Shown here in pieces: positions 26,558 through 36,090 of a DNA stretch of 64,000 nt; position 1 is the first letter of the stretch; every line of letters starts with the position of its first letter. Origin of the DNA: CAYYFX01 sp964571855. Lineage in GTDB: Bacteria; ARS69. A program made the position numbers and the translations under genes. The notes under the pieces were generated by a model that made no database searches, had not been told where the DNA came from, and saw only the letters and a program-made list of their open reading frames with translations. Location of the stretch: contig CAZNDO010000001.1 in the NCBI GenBank assembly GCA_964571855.1, forward strand, positions 496,001 through 560,000. The letters are read 5' to 3'.

Positions 26558-27699
26558 CACGCGCCTCCTTCGATCACCTGCCGGTACACGTCGACGGTGC
26601 GGCGGCTCACGCTCTCCAGTGTGAAACGCTCGAGCGCCGCGCGTCGAGCGTTCGCGCCGAGCCGGGCGCGCAGGCCGGGATCGCGCAGGAGCTGCACGAG
26701 CCGGGACGCGAGCGCATCCGGATCCCCGTGCGGCACGAGGAAGCCGGTCTCTCCCTCGTGCACCACGCGCGGCACGCCGCCCACGGGCGAGGCTACCACG
26801 GGTTTCCCCGCCGCCATCGCCTCGAGGATGGCCACGGGCAATGTCTCCTGCCGGGAGACCAGCACGTACACCGCGCAGCGCGCCACTTCCTGCGCCAAGT
26901 CCGCCGGCGCGAGACCGCCGAGGAAGCGCACGACGCGCTCGAGCCCCAGCCGCTGCACGTCGGCGCGGATCTCCGCCTCGTGCGCGGCGTGGGTGGCCAT
27001 CCCCGCGAGGCGCAGCTTCGCGTCCGGCACCTCGCGCACGACGCGCGCCATCGCCTCCAGCAGGTTCGGGATGCCCTTGCGCGGGATCAGCAGCCCCGAG
27101 AACAGCAGGACGTTCGGGTCCTCCGCCGCCGTCGTCTCGAAGAAGCGCGCGTCCACGGGGTTGCCGATGACCCAGGTGCGCGCGCCGCGCAACCGGTCGC
27201 GGTAGTGCTCCTCCACCTCGGGGGTCAGGAGGATCACGTTGCGCATGCGACGGAAGGCGGCCGCCACGAGCTGCCGCCGGAACATGCCGCGCACGCGCTT
27301 CCCCAGGCTGCGCTCCAGCCCGATCTCCGCCTCGAGGATGCCGTGGATCGTGACCACCGTGGGCAGGCCGCTCTCCAGCGCGCCGAGCGACTCGCGGTGC
27401 GCGCCGTGCGCGTGCACGATGTCCGGCGCGAGCGCACGCAGGGCGCGCGCGATGCGGCGCCGGTCCGGCAGCGCGAACAGCAGGTTCCCGAAGCGCGCCG
27501 CGCCGCCCAGCGAGTGCACGGTGATCCCGGGCTCCGGCCGTTCCACGCCCGGCGGCCGTCCGGCCTCGGACACGAGCACGTGGACGTCGACGTCCGGGAT
27601 GCGCGCGAGCCCGCGGCTGAGCTGGAGCGTGACCGCCTCCACGCCGCCGCGCAGCCGTGCCGGATCCCGCGGGTAGAGACCGACGATCGCGACTCTCAC
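26557..27699 (-). CDS. GT4-family glycosyltransferase
   Basis: The protein has 380 residues from GTG at 27699. It has the two-Rossmann GT-B fold: VAIVGLYPRDPARLRGGVEAVTLQL with the GGVE acceptor loop at the start, APDIVHAHGAHRES, LLFSGLLIPRKGIPNLLEAM as the start of the second domain with the donor-binding R-K, and VLVSRQETLPVAILEAMAAGKPVVASPVGGVPRVV with the E-x7-E motif. It uses a nucleotide sugar and retains the anomer. The acceptor is unknown; surface polysaccharide or glycolipid is likely. No clear ribosome site precedes the start. Confidence 0.9.
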   Translation of the reverse strand: MRVAIVGLYPRDPARLRGGVEAVTLQLSRGLARIPDVDVHVLVSEAGRPPGVERPEPGITVHSLGGAARFGNLLFALPDRRRIARALRALAPDIVHAHGAHRESLGALESGLPTVVTIHGILEAEIGLERSLGKRVRGMFRRQLVAAAFRRMRNVILLTPEVEEHYRDRLRGARTWVIGNPVDARFFETTAAEDPNVLLFSGLLIPRKGIPNLLEAMARVVREVPDAKLRLAGMATHAAHEAEIRADVQRLGLERVVRFLGGLAPADLAQEVARCAVYVLVSRQETLPVAILEAMAAGKPVVASPVGGVPRVVHEGETGFLVPHGDPDALASRLVQLLRDPGLRARLGANARRAALERFTLESVSRRTVDVYRQVIEGGA

Positions 27700-28039
27700 G
27701 GGACCCCGGCGGAGGAGGGAAGTCGTTGGGACGCAACGCGCTATCCGGGCGCACGCACCCCGCGGATGCCACCGCCGGACGGTACCACGGCGCCCGGCGT
27801 TCCCGCGAACGTGACTTTCCGGCGCGCGCGCGGTCCGAAGGGGCGAGGCCCGGCGGGAACGGCGAGTCTCCGGCAGTGTGATCTCAATTGGGGGGAGAGC
27901 CTACCGGGGAGGACACCGGCATCCGTCGGGCCCCTTTCGTTCCGCGCGGCGCACGCGCGACGCCGGCATGGAGTCGCGGTGCGGTGCGCTTGCTCGCGCC
28001 GTCCGGCCCGGCTAGCCTGCCCGACGAGGGAGGCTCGCA
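27700..28039. other. Divergent region with a promoter for the HerA-like gene
   Basis: The 340-base gap holds TTGCTC (27990-27995) and TAGCCT (28013-28018), 17 bases apart and pointing to the HerA-like gene, then GAGGGAGG. No promoter is clear for the glycosyltransferase. I see no gene, tRNA or repeat in the rest. Confidence 0.4.
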
Positions 28040-30490
28040 ATGGACCGCACCTACGAGAAGCTCGGCGTCTTCTACCTCGGCCGCGAGGTGGACCCGGCGT
28101 CCGCCGCCGCGTCGCCGGCTCCGCTCCTGTACGACAGCAAGGACCTCACGACGCACGCCGTGGTCGTGGGCATGACCGGCAGCGGGAAGACCGGGCTGGG
28201 GATCGGGCTGCTCGAGGAGGCGGCGATCGATCGCGTCCCCGTCATCGCGCTGGACCCGAAGGGCGACCTCGGGAACCTGCTGCTCACGTTCCCGGAGCTG
28301 GCGCCCGCGGACTTCCGGCCGTGGGTGGACGAGGCCGCCGCATCGGCGGGCGGGATGACGCCGGACGAGGCGGCCGCGCGCGCGGCGAAGTCGTGGCGCG
28401 AGGGGCTGGCGTCCTGGGACCAGGACGGGGAGCGGATCCGGCGGCTGAAGGACGCCGCGGACTTCGCCATCTACACGCCGGGCGGATCCGCGGGACTTCC
28501 CATCGCCGTGCTGCGCTCCCTCGCGGCGCCCGCCCCCGACGTGCGCGGCGATGCCGAGGCGCTGCGCGATCGCGTGGAGGCCACGGCCGGCGGCCTGCTG
28601 TTCCTGCTGGGACTGGACGCGGATCCCGTGCAGAGCCGCGACCATATCCTGCTGTCCACCCTGCTGGACGGCGCGTGGCGCGAGGGACGGAGCCTGGACC
28701 TCGCGGCGCTCATCCGCGCGATCCAGGCGCCGCCGTTCGAGCGCGTGGGCGTGCTGGACCTGGAGTCGTTCTACCCCCAGGCCGAGCGCTTCGCGCTGGC
28801 GATGCGCATGAACAACCTGCTCGCGTCCCCCGCGTTCGCCGCGTGGCGCGAGGGCGATCCGCTGGACGCCGGCGCGCTCCTGTACGCGCCGGACGGGAAG
28901 CCGCGCGTGTCGATCGTCTCGCTTGCGCACCTCGACGACGCGCAGCGCATGTTCTTCGTCACGATGCTGCTGGGCGAGGTGATCTCCTGGATGCGCGCGC
29001 AGCCCGGCACGGGAAGCCTGCGCGCGATCCTGCTCATGGACGAGGTGTTCGGCTTCCTGCCGCCTACCGCGAACCCGCCGTCCAAGAAGCCGCTGCTCAC
29101 CCTGCTGAAGCAGGCGCGCGCGTACGGGCTCGGCGTGGTGCTGTGCACGCAGAACCCCGTGGACCTGGACTACAAGGCGCTGTCCAACGCGGGCACGTGG
29201 ATGATCGGGCGGCTGCAGACCGAGCGCGACGTGCTGCGCGTGCTGGACGGACTGGAGGGCGCGAGCGCGGCGGGCGGCGCGGCGTTCGACCGCGGCGCGA
29301 TGCAGACGGTGCTGTCCGGGCTCGGCAAGCGCCGCTTCCTCCTGCACAACGTGCACGAGAGCGCGCCGGCGCTGTTCGAGACGCGGTGGTGCATGTCGTA
29401 CCTCGCGGGGCCGATGACGCGCGTGCAGATCGAGCGGCTGATGGGCCCGCGCAAGGCGGCGGCGGGCGTGACGGCGGCCACCGCCGCGGCGCCCACCACC
29501 TCCGCCACGCCCGCGGCACCCGCCGCGGAGTCCGCCGGGGCGAGCGACCGGCCCGTCCTGCCGCCGGGCATCCGGCAGGCGTTCGCGCCGGGCAGCGGCG
29601 CGGCCGGCGGCGGCTCGCTGTGGTATCGCCCCGCACTCCTCGGCATGGCGTCCCTGCACTTCGTGGACGCGCGGGCGGGCGTGGACTTGTGGGAGGACCG
29701 TGCGCTCCTCGCGCCGCTCGGCGAGGGCGCGGAGGATCCGTGGGAGGGCGCCGAGGCCACCGCGCTCTCGGCGAAGGATCTCGCGGATGCGCCGGAGGGC
29801 GCGGCGCGCTGGGACGCGCTGCCCGCGGAGGCGGCGCGGCCGGCGTCCTACGAGAAGTGGGCGCGCGCGTTGTCGACGCGCCTGTACCGGGACGCGTCGC
29901 TCGTGCTGCGCAAGGCCGGCGACGTCGTGTCCGCGCCCGGGGAGGACGAGGGCGCGTTCCGCGGACGCGTGGCGCAGAAGCAGCGCGAGGCGCGCGACCT
30001 CGCGTGCGCGAAGCTGCGCGCGAAGTACGACGCGAAGGTGGCGGCGCTGGCGGAGCGCGTGCGCAAGGACGAGCAGCGCGTGGAGAAGGAGAAGTCGCAG
30101 CAGGGCCAGCAGTCCTTCCAGACCGCGATCTCGGTGGGCGCCACGGTGCTCGGCGCGCTGCTCGGCCGCAAGGCCATCAGCACCGGCACGGTGGGCCGCG
30201 CGTCCACCGCGCTCCGCTCCGCGGGCCGCGTGGCGCGCGAGCAGGAGGACGTGCGCCACGCGCAGGAGACGCTGGAGACGAACCGCGCGAAGCTGGCCGA
30301 GCTGGAGAAGGAGCTGGAGGCGGAGCTCGCGGCCATGGACGCCGAGGTGGATCCCGCGGCGCTGGAGGTGACGGAGGTCCCGGTGAAGCCGCGCAAGTCC
30401 GACATCCGCGTGGCCGGCGTGTGGCTCGTGTGGCTGCCGTGGCGCTCGCTCCCGGGCGGCGCGCTGCAACCGGACTTCACCGCGGCATGA
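28040..30490 (+). CDS. HerA/DUF87-like ATPase with C-terminal coiled coil
   Basis: The protein has 816 residues. HAVVVGMTGSGKTGLGIGLLEEAA near residue 38 is Walker A, VIALDPKGDLGNLL follows, and RAILLMDEVFGFLPPT is Walker B with D-E. KPLLTLLKQARAYGLGVVLCTQNPVDLDYKAL is the sensor region of HerA/FtsK-like DUF87 ATPases. After residue ~470 come an Ala/Pro-rich linker, a second domain, and a charged coiled coil (KVAALAERVRKDEQRVEKEKSQQGQQ). A GALLGRKAISTG loop lies between two such helices. Members are common stand-alone ATPases of unknown role; no NurA nuclease is adjacent. The next gene starts in its stop (ATGA). Confidence 0.83.
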   Translation: MDRTYEKLGVFYLGREVDPASAAASPAPLLYDSKDLTTHAVVVGMTGSGKTGLGIGLLEEAAIDRVPVIALDPKGDLGNLLLTFPELAPADFRPWVDEAAASAGGMTPDEAAARAAKSWREGLASWDQDGERIRRLKDAADFAIYTPGGSAGLPIAVLRSLAAPAPDVRGDAEALRDRVEATAGGLLFLLGLDADPVQSRDHILLSTLLDGAWREGRSLDLAALIRAIQAPPFERVGVLDLESFYPQAERFALAMRMNNLLASPAFAAWREGDPLDAGALLYAPDGKPRVSIVSLAHLDDAQRMFFVTMLLGEVISWMRAQPGTGSLRAILLMDEVFGFLPPTANPPSKKPLLTLLKQARAYGLGVVLCTQNPVDLDYKALSNAGTWMIGRLQTERDVLRVLDGLEGASAAGGAAFDRGAMQTVLSGLGKRRFLLHNVHESAPALFETRWCMSYLAGPMTRVQIERLMGPRKAAAGVTAATAAAPTTSATPAAPAAESAGASDRPVLPPGIRQAFAPGSGAAGGGSLWYRPALLGMASLHFVDARAGVDLWEDRALLAPLGEGAEDPWEGAEATALSAKDLADAPEGAARWDALPAEAARPASYEKWARALSTRLYRDASLVLRKAGDVVSAPGEDEGAFRGRVAQKQREARDLACAKLRAKYDAKVAALAERVRKDEQRVEKEKSQQGQQSFQTAISVGATVLGALLGRKAISTGTVGRASTALRSAGRVAREQEDVRHAQETLETNRAKLAELEKELEAELAAMDAEVDPAALEVTEVPVKPRKSDIRVAGVWLVWLPWRSLPGGALQPDFTAA

Positions 30491-32160
30491 CGGCGCGGAA
30501 CGCCGGCGTCGCGGCGGCCCTCGCCCTTCCCTTCGTTCCCTTCCTGCTCGGTGTTCCCGTGCGCTTCGACGCGCCGGGCGTCCTCCTCGTGGGCGCCGCG
30601 GCGGTCGGGGCGCCGGGCGCGGCGGCCGCGCTGGCGTGGGGGCGGCGGCGCGCGGCCGACGGCTTCGCGGCGTTCGTCCTCGGCGGCTGGTTGCTCGGGT
30701 TCCTCGCGCTCGCGCTGCGCAAGGCGCTGGGCCTCCCGCTCACGCCCGCCGGTCTGGCCGCGCCGCTCGGGGCGCTCACGCTGCTGACGGCGGCGGTCGG
30801 GCTGCGCCGCCACGGCGCGCCGTCGCTCGCGCCGCGCGGCGCCGCGGGCCTCGCGCTGGCGAGCGCCGCGCTGGCCTTCGCGCTGGCGTACACGGCGGCG
30901 CGCCACATCGTGCCACCGCTGCAGGACCAGGACATGGACGCGCAGAACACGGCGTACGGACTCGCCGCGCGGCTGACCCCGTTCGGGCTCACGGACCGCA
31001 GCACGCTGTACTTCTTCGCGCACCCGCTGTACCTGCACTGGCTCAACGCGGAGACCCTGGTGCTGACCGGCGAGATCGGGACCGTGCGTCCGCCGTACGA
31101 CGCGGCGCGGAAGGAGGAGGCGAAGCAGCCGCCCGACGCGCGCCGCCCGTCCGTGGAACGCGCGCTCCGCGCGCTGCGCTTCGAGGAGCGGCCGCCGGAT
31201 CGCGGGGTCGTGTGGACGCGCGACGTGTACGGAGATTTCCTGCGCGATCCCGCGCTCTTCGGGACGCGGGCGCCGAACGTCGCGCTCGCCGCCGCGTTCG
31301 GCGCATTGCTGCTCCTCTCGCTGCTGGCGATCGGGCTCGGCCGCGGCGACGCGGCGCTCGTGGCCGCCGCGTCGCTCACGCTGCCGGAGGTCGTGGTGCG
31401 GCTGGGGTACGGCGGCTACTTCGCGCCCGAGGCGCTCACGTTCCTGCTGGTGGCGCGGGTCGCGTGCGATCCGGAGGCCACGCGCGCGGCCCGCGCCGCG
31501 GCCGGTTTCGTGGCCATGTTCACCAGCCAGAAGGCCATCGCGGCCGGGGCCGCGGCCGCGGGGTCGGAGATCCTGGCGCGGCTGCGCGCGCTGCCGGCCG
31601 GCGCCGCGGGGTCGGTTCCCATCCTCGCGGGGATGGCCGTGGCGGCCGGCGGCTTCGCGCTGTTCGGGCTCGTGATCGCTCCGGAGGACTTCGTCCTCGA
31701 CAACCTGCTGGAGCACGGCTTCCGCCGCTTCGCCGCCGCCGCGGGCCAGGCCGCCGCCGTGCGGCTGTCCTACCCGGGGCCCCTGGAGGTGTGGACGGAC
31801 TTCGCCCGGCAGGCCGGACCCGCGTTCGCCGCCACCGCGCTGGCCGGGTGGCTCGCCGCGCCCGTCCTCGCGCGGCGCGCCGGCGGGTCCGCCGAGGCGC
31901 GGAGCCTCGCGGGGGTGTGCTTCCTGTGGGCGGCCGCCGGCGCGGTGCTCTTCACCGCCACGGACTGGCGGCAGACGAAGCACCTTTGCACGATGTTGCC
32001 GGCGTTCATGCTCCTTGCCGGGGCGGCGCTTGCGAACGCGCCGGGGATCCTGCGGCACGTCGTCCGCGCGGCGCTGGCGGGGTCGATCGTGTGGAACGTC
32101 GTGCGGATCCTGCGTCTCCTGCGGGATTTCGACTCGTTCCCGGTTCGCCCCATCTGGTGA
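30487..32160 (+). CDS. Polytopic membrane protein, GT-C-like, unknown
   Basis: The protein has 557 residues and about 12 predicted helices, very Ala/Leu-rich. The loop after helix ~5 is acidic and polar (PPLQDQDMDAQNTAYGLAARL), as in the catalytic loop of GT-C glycosyltransferases, and is followed by FFAHPLYLHWLNAETLVLTGEIG. A second soluble stretch lies near residues 195-250. The end (VRILRLLRDFDSFPVRPIW) is cytoplasmic. The family is not recognised. Overlap with the HerA-like gene suggests coupled expression, but a shared pathway is not shown. A GT2 sugar transferase follows 86 bases downstream. Confidence 0.7.
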   Translation: MTARNAGVAAALALPFVPFLLGVPVRFDAPGVLLVGAAAVGAPGAAAALAWGRRRAADGFAAFVLGGWLLGFLALALRKALGLPLTPAGLAAPLGALTLLTAAVGLRRHGAPSLAPRGAAGLALASAALAFALAYTAARHIVPPLQDQDMDAQNTAYGLAARLTPFGLTDRSTLYFFAHPLYLHWLNAETLVLTGEIGTVRPPYDAARKEEAKQPPDARRPSVERALRALRFEERPPDRGVVWTRDVYGDFLRDPALFGTRAPNVALAAAFGALLLLSLLAIGLGRGDAALVAAASLTLPEVVVRLGYGGYFAPEALTFLLVARVACDPEATRAARAAAGFVAMFTSQKAIAAGAAAAGSEILARLRALPAGAAGSVPILAGMAVAAGGFALFGLVIAPEDFVLDNLLEHGFRRFAAAAGQAAAVRLSYPGPLEVWTDFARQAGPAFAATALAGWLAAPVLARRAGGSAEARSLAGVCFLWAAAGAVLFTATDWRQTKHLCTMLPAFMLLAGAALANAPGILRHVVRAALAGSIVWNVVRILRLLRDFDSFPVRPIW

Positions 32161-32245
32161 GCTGCGGCGGGATGGCGCCGCACCCGTGGCGCGACCGCCC
32201 CGCGGAAGGGTAAGCTCTTTCCTGGACTGAACCGGAAGGGACTCC

Positions 32246-33022
32246 TTGAGCCAGGAACGCGCCTCCACGCCCGCGCCCGAAGTGGACGTGATCGTCCCCG
32301 TCTACAACGAGGAGAAGGCGCTCCCCCGGAGCATCCCCACGCTCGTGGACTTCCTCCGCGCGCACGACTTCCGCGGCTTCCGCGTGGTCATCGCGGACAA
32401 CGCCTCCATCGACGGCACGGAGGCCGTGGGCCGGGAGCTGGAGCAGCGCTACCCCGAGGTGGTGTACCGCCGGCTGGACCGCAAGGGCCGCGGCGTGGCG
32501 CTGTGGACCACGTGGCTGGAGAGCCCGGCGGCGTACGTCACGTACATGGACGTGGACCTGTCCACGAACCTGGCCGCGTTCCCCGACATGATGCAGCTCC
32601 TGCGCAACGGGAACGACGTGGTGATCGGCTCCCGGCTCCGCAAGGGCGCGAACACCACGCGCAGCCTCAAGCGCGAGATCCTCTCCCGCGGGTACAACCT
32701 GCTCGTGCGCGCCTTCTACGGCACGCGCTTCACCGACGCGCAGTGCGGCTTCAAGGGCGTGCGCCGCGAGGTGGCCCAGCTCCTCGTGCCGCTGCTCAAG
32801 GACCGGAAGTGGTTCTTCGACACGGAGCTGCTGGTGCTCGCGGAGAAGACCGGGTACACCCTGGGCGAGGTCCCGGTGAGCTGGGTGGAGGACCTGGACT
32901 CGCGCGTGGAGCTGCTGAAGACCATCCGGGACGACCTCGTGTCGCTCGTGCGGCTGCGCCGCGAGCTCTCCGGCACGCTCGCGCACATCCGCAAGCTGCG
33001 CGCTCCCGGCGGAACGTCATGA
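32246..33022 (+). CDS. GT2-family glycosyltransferase (dolichyl-phosphate mannose synthase-like)
   Basis: The protein has 258 residues from TTG at 32246, with GGAAGGG upstream. VDVIVPVYNEEKALPRSIPTL opens a GT-A fold. VIADNASIDGTEAVGREL and YVTYMDVDLSTNLAAFPDMM carry the nucleotide and metal-binding D-x-D residues. VVIGSRLRKGANTTRSLKREILSRGYNLLVR and FTDAQCGFKGVRREVAQLL are typical of the polyprenyl-phosphate sugar synthases. It probably loads a sugar on polyprenyl phosphate for the GT-C-like proteins in this window, which is an inference. There is no C-terminal membrane segment. Confidence 0.88.
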   Translation: MSQERASTPAPEVDVIVPVYNEEKALPRSIPTLVDFLRAHDFRGFRVVIADNASIDGTEAVGRELEQRYPEVVYRRLDRKGRGVALWTTWLESPAAYVTYMDVDLSTNLAAFPDMMQLLRNGNDVVIGSRLRKGANTTRSLKREILSRGYNLLVRAFYGTRFTDAQCGFKGVRREVAQLLVPLLKDRKWFFDTELLVLAEKTGYTLGEVPVSWVEDLDSRVELLKTIRDDLVSLVRLRRELSGTLAHIRKLRAPGGTS

Positions 33023-34074
33023 GATACAAGCTGCTCGGCCGGAGCGGGCTCCGCGTGTCGGAGCTGTGCCTGGGCACCATGACCTTCGGCGAGGAGTGGG
33101 GCTGGGGCTCGCCGAAGGAGGAGTGTCGCCGCGTGTTCGACGCCTACGTCGCGCGCGGCGGGAACTTCGTCGACACCGCGAATCGCTACACGGAAGGCAC
33201 CAGCGAGAAGTGGCTCGGCGAGATGATCGCGGCCGAGCGCGCGCACTTCGTGCTGGCCACGAAGTACACGCTCACGATGGACCCGCAGGATCCGAACTTC
33301 TCGGGGAACCACCGCAAGAACATGGTGCAGTCCGTGGAGGCCAGCCTGAAGCGGCTGGGCACGGACTACGTGGACCTGTACTGGCTGCACGCGTGGGACT
33401 ACCTCACGCCCATCGACGAGGTGATGCGCGCCTTCGACGACCTCGTCCGCGCGGGCAAGATCCTGTACGCGGGCATCTCGGACGCGCCCGCGTGGGTGGT
33501 GTCCGCCGCGAACACGATGGCGGACCTGCGCGGCTGGACGCCGTTCGTGGGGTTGCAGATCGAGTACAGCCTCATCGAGCGCACGGTGGAGCGCGAGCTG
33601 CTGCCCATGGCGGCGCACTTCGACCTCGGGGTGCTGGCGTGGTCGCCGCTGGGATCGGGGCTGCTCACGGGGAAGTACGCCACGGAGGCGGACGCGGGGA
33701 AGCCGGGGCGGCGCATCGCCGCCGGCAGCCGGCGCGTCTCGGAGCGGAACCTGGCCATCGCGCGTGAGACCGTCGCGGTGGCGAGGGACGCAGGCTGCAC
33801 GCCGGCGCAGGCCGCCATCAACTGGCTGCGCGCGAAGCCCGGCGTGATCCCGATGATCGGCGCGCGCACGGCGGCGCAGCTGGAGGAGAACCTGGCGGCG
33901 CTGGACACGGAGCTGCCCGCGGAGGCCGTGGCGCGGCTGGATGCCGCGTCCGCGGTGGAGCCCGGGTTCCCCGCGCAGTTCCTCGGGCAGGACAGCATCA
34001 AGGACATCGTGTGGGGGAAGCGGCGCGACCGCATCGATCCGCACGGCCCGCGCGGGGACGTGCCGCTGCGGTAG
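33019..34074 (+). CDS. Aldo/keto reductase
   Basis: The protein has 351 residues. It has the AKR barrel signatures: LCLGTMTFGEEWGWG, GGNFVDTANRYTEGTSEKWLGEM with the catalytic Asp-Tyr, HFVLATKYTL with the Lys, VDLYWLHAWDYLTP with the His, and WSPLGSGLLTGKY. The NADPH site is GVIPMIGARTAAQLEENL. It resembles YajO/Tas-type reductases acting on small carbonyls; the physiological substrate is unknown. The ATG overlaps the stop of the GT2 gene (ATGA), so they are cotranscribed. A strong hairpin follows its stop. Confidence 0.92.
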   Translation: MRYKLLGRSGLRVSELCLGTMTFGEEWGWGSPKEECRRVFDAYVARGGNFVDTANRYTEGTSEKWLGEMIAAERAHFVLATKYTLTMDPQDPNFSGNHRKNMVQSVEASLKRLGTDYVDLYWLHAWDYLTPIDEVMRAFDDLVRAGKILYAGISDAPAWVVSAANTMADLRGWTPFVGLQIEYSLIERTVERELLPMAAHFDLGVLAWSPLGSGLLTGKYATEADAGKPGRRIAAGSRRVSERNLAIARETVAVARDAGCTPAQAAINWLRAKPGVIPMIGARTAAQLEENLAALDTELPAEAVARLDAASAVEPGFPAQFLGQDSIKDIVWGKRRDRIDPHGPRGDVPLR

Positions 34075-34146
34075 AGCGGCGGGCGTTGCCCCCGCGTCGC
34101 GCGGGCAAGGCAGCACCGGGCCAAGAGGGTGGTCAACGAACGGGCA

Positions 34147-34180
34147 GCGGGTGCGACCGCCTGTGGGAGGTCGCACCCGC
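34147..34180. terminator. Bidirectional hairpin between convergent genes
   Basis: GCGGGTGCGACC-N10-GGTCGCACCCGC is a perfect 12-bp stem between the aldo/keto reductase and the minus-strand DNRLRE gene. It can serve both directions. There is no T-run on either side. Confidence 0.6.
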
Positions 34181-34189
34181 GCGGCAGGG

Positions 34190-34789
34190 TCAGGAGCCGG
34201 TGCGGTCCGGTAGTCCCACCCAATCGGGCATCCGCTTCGCCCGGTGGAAGCTCACCGAGAGCGTGGCGTTCGAGAGATCGCCCAACGCCGCGAGATCCTC
34301 GGGCCGGAAGCGGCCAACACCCTCCGCCGGACCCGCCGTCAGGATGAACCCGTGGGCCGGAACGTCCCCGTCCACCATGGCGCGCACCAGCGTGGAGACG
34401 TCGAAGCGCAGGACGCCGGTGCCGTTCCGCGGGCCGAGATTCGCGATGGCGTAGTGGTCCAGGTCCCACTCCCCGCCCGGGATGCGCCACGGCGACGTCC
34501 AGCTCACCGCGCCGTCCGTCCAGTCCTGCGACACCGCGAACAGGTATACGTCCACATCCCGTTCCGCGGCCGCTCGTGCCAGCGGGATCTCCAGCGTGGC
34601 GCCCGTCACGAACTGACCGGTCAGCTCCGCAAGACCCGGGACCCGGAACAGGACTCGCGCCTCCCCGTCCTCCCGCTGGATCGCCCGGGCGCTGCCCACT
34701 GCGAGCTCGCGCGAGGCTGAGACAGCGGTGCCGCTCGCGAGCAGGAGCGACACGGCGACCGTCGCCCCCGTCCTCAGGATCCGATTCAT
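34190..34789 (-). CDS. Secreted DNRLRE-type beta-sandwich protein
   Basis: The protein has 199 residues with a signal peptide (TVAVSLLLASGTAVSA). ARVLFRVPGLAELTGQFVTGATLEIPLARAAAERDVDVYLFAVSQDWTDGAVSWTSPW is the start of the DNRLRE (disaggregatase-related) carbohydrate-binding-like fold: a beta strand, then 'W-x-x-G-x-V-x-W'. Then come LRFDVSTLVRAMVDGDVPAHGFIL and a last strand. The role is probably binding or structural at the cell surface. ATG at 34789 follows AAGGAG and overlaps the stop of the beta-helix gene upstream, making it the last gene of a three-gene operon. Confidence 0.8.
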   Translation of the reverse strand: MNRILRTGATVAVSLLLASGTAVSASRELAVGSARAIQREDGEARVLFRVPGLAELTGQFVTGATLEIPLARAAAERDVDVYLFAVSQDWTDGAVSWTSPWRIPGGEWDLDHYAIANLGPRNGTGVLRFDVSTLVRAMVDGDVPAHGFILTAGPAEGVGRFRPEDLAALGDLSNATLSVSFHRAKRMPDWVGLPDRTGS

Positions 34790-36090
34790 CGTGCGTCTCC
34801 TTCCCGATAGAGGTTCTTGATCCGGCCCCAGGAGGTCGGCTGGACCGACACGATCCCGCACCCTTCGCCCCAGGCGCCGATCTGGCCACAGCCGGGGACT
34901 CCGCCAGGGAGGCAGGGGGAACCCTCCCGCACGGTGAACACGCCCGCGTCCGCCTCACAGAAGAGCGGATCCGCGATGCGGTCCGTGGGCTGCGGGGTGT
35001 ACCCGGAGAAGTGGCCGGAGGGGTTGTCCCAGAAGACGTTGCAGCCGTCGGTGGGGCGGAAGGGTCCCCAGTTCCAGTACCCCACGCCGTTCAGCGTCCC
35101 GGCGATCACGTTGTCCCTGAAGTGGAACGGCTCGCTTGTGCGCGTGAAAACTACCTGCCGGCTGCTCCCCGGGTCGTTCCCGTAGAACGTGTTTCCCACG
35201 ATGTCCGTCCGGAAGTTCGTCTCCACAATGCCGATTCCGAGGGGCGAGCCAGCCGCGTTGAACGCGAACGTGTTCTCGGAGATTGTGCCTTGGCTGCTAT
35301 ACGCGCTCACGAGCGTTCCGAAAGACGACGGGACGTTCCCGATCACGAGGTTGTCCTCGAAGGTCAACAGATAGACCTCGGTAGCGGTGAGAACCGTCGC
35401 CCAATTCCCCCGGATCGTGTTCCGGCGGAACGTCCCGGAGGCCGCCACGGGAAGCGTCATCGAGAACAGCATCGAGCCTCGATTCCTCTCGAACAGGCAG
35501 TCCTCAACGGTAACGGCGCCCTCAAACTGCTCTAGCCCCACGACCTCGGCTGCGAGGCCTGTTCCATCGTTGTTCCGGAAGATGCATCTGCGGATGGCGA
35601 CGTCGCAGTCGTCCACGCGAACGCCATAGCCCAGGTCCTCGAGGATGCAGTCCTCCATCACCAGATCGCAGAACGCCGCCGTCATCGGGCGGTGAAACTG
35701 CCCCCGTCCACGAAGCGTGAGACCACGAATCGTGATCGTCCCCGGCGCAGGCTGATCTGCCCGCACGAGGACGTGCAGGAGCACCCCGGTCTGCGCCTCC
35801 GTATCTGCTTCAAGAACGGTCGCCTCCGGCCCTGCCGTCCCGATGATCGTCACTCCAGCGCGGATGAACCCGTTCGCTCTCACGGGCGACGGTCCCCCGA
35901 ACACCACCGTCGTGCGGGTCGCCCGGGTCGTCCACGTGCCCGGACCGACCAACACCGAATCCCCGGCTACGGCCGCGTCCAGCGCAGCCAGAACGGTGGG
36001 TCGGTCCTCCGGCACCCGGTACGTCGCCGCGTGAGCCAAGGAAGAGCCGAGCAGAGCCATGGCGCCCAGGACCATCGACCGCCCGATCAT
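34786..36090 (-). CDS. Secreted right-handed beta-helix protein with WGRIK tail
   Basis: The protein has 434 residues with a signal peptide (SMVLGAMALLGSSLAHA). TYRVPEDRPTVLAALDAAVAGD opens a pectate-lyase-like helix, and coils repeat as D-C-x-F/L-x-x-N-x (EDCILEDLGYG, RRCIFRNNDG, EDCLFERNRG). It closes with the same SPCLPGGVPGCGQIGAWGEGCG module as the gene at 5772, then PTSWGRIKNLYREGDAR. The shared tail may be a localisation signal. It sits in the middle of an operon with an M6-like protease and a DNRLRE protein, joined by ATGA overlaps on both sides. Confidence 0.83.
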   Translation of the reverse strand: MIGRSMVLGAMALLGSSLAHAATYRVPEDRPTVLAALDAAVAGDSVLVGPGTWTTRATRTTVVFGGPSPVRANGFIRAGVTIIGTAGPEATVLEADTEAQTGVLLHVLVRADQPAPGTITIRGLTLRGRGQFHRPMTAAFCDLVMEDCILEDLGYGVRVDDCDVAIRRCIFRNNDGTGLAAEVVGLEQFEGAVTVEDCLFERNRGSMLFSMTLPVAASGTFRRNTIRGNWATVLTATEVYLLTFEDNLVIGNVPSSFGTLVSAYSSQGTISENTFAFNAAGSPLGIGIVETNFRTDIVGNTFYGNDPGSSRQVVFTRTSEPFHFRDNVIAGTLNGVGYWNWGPFRPTDGCNVFWDNPSGHFSGYTPQPTDRIADPLFCEADAGVFTVREGSPCLPGGVPGCGQIGAWGEGCGIVSVQPTSWGRIKNLYREGDAR

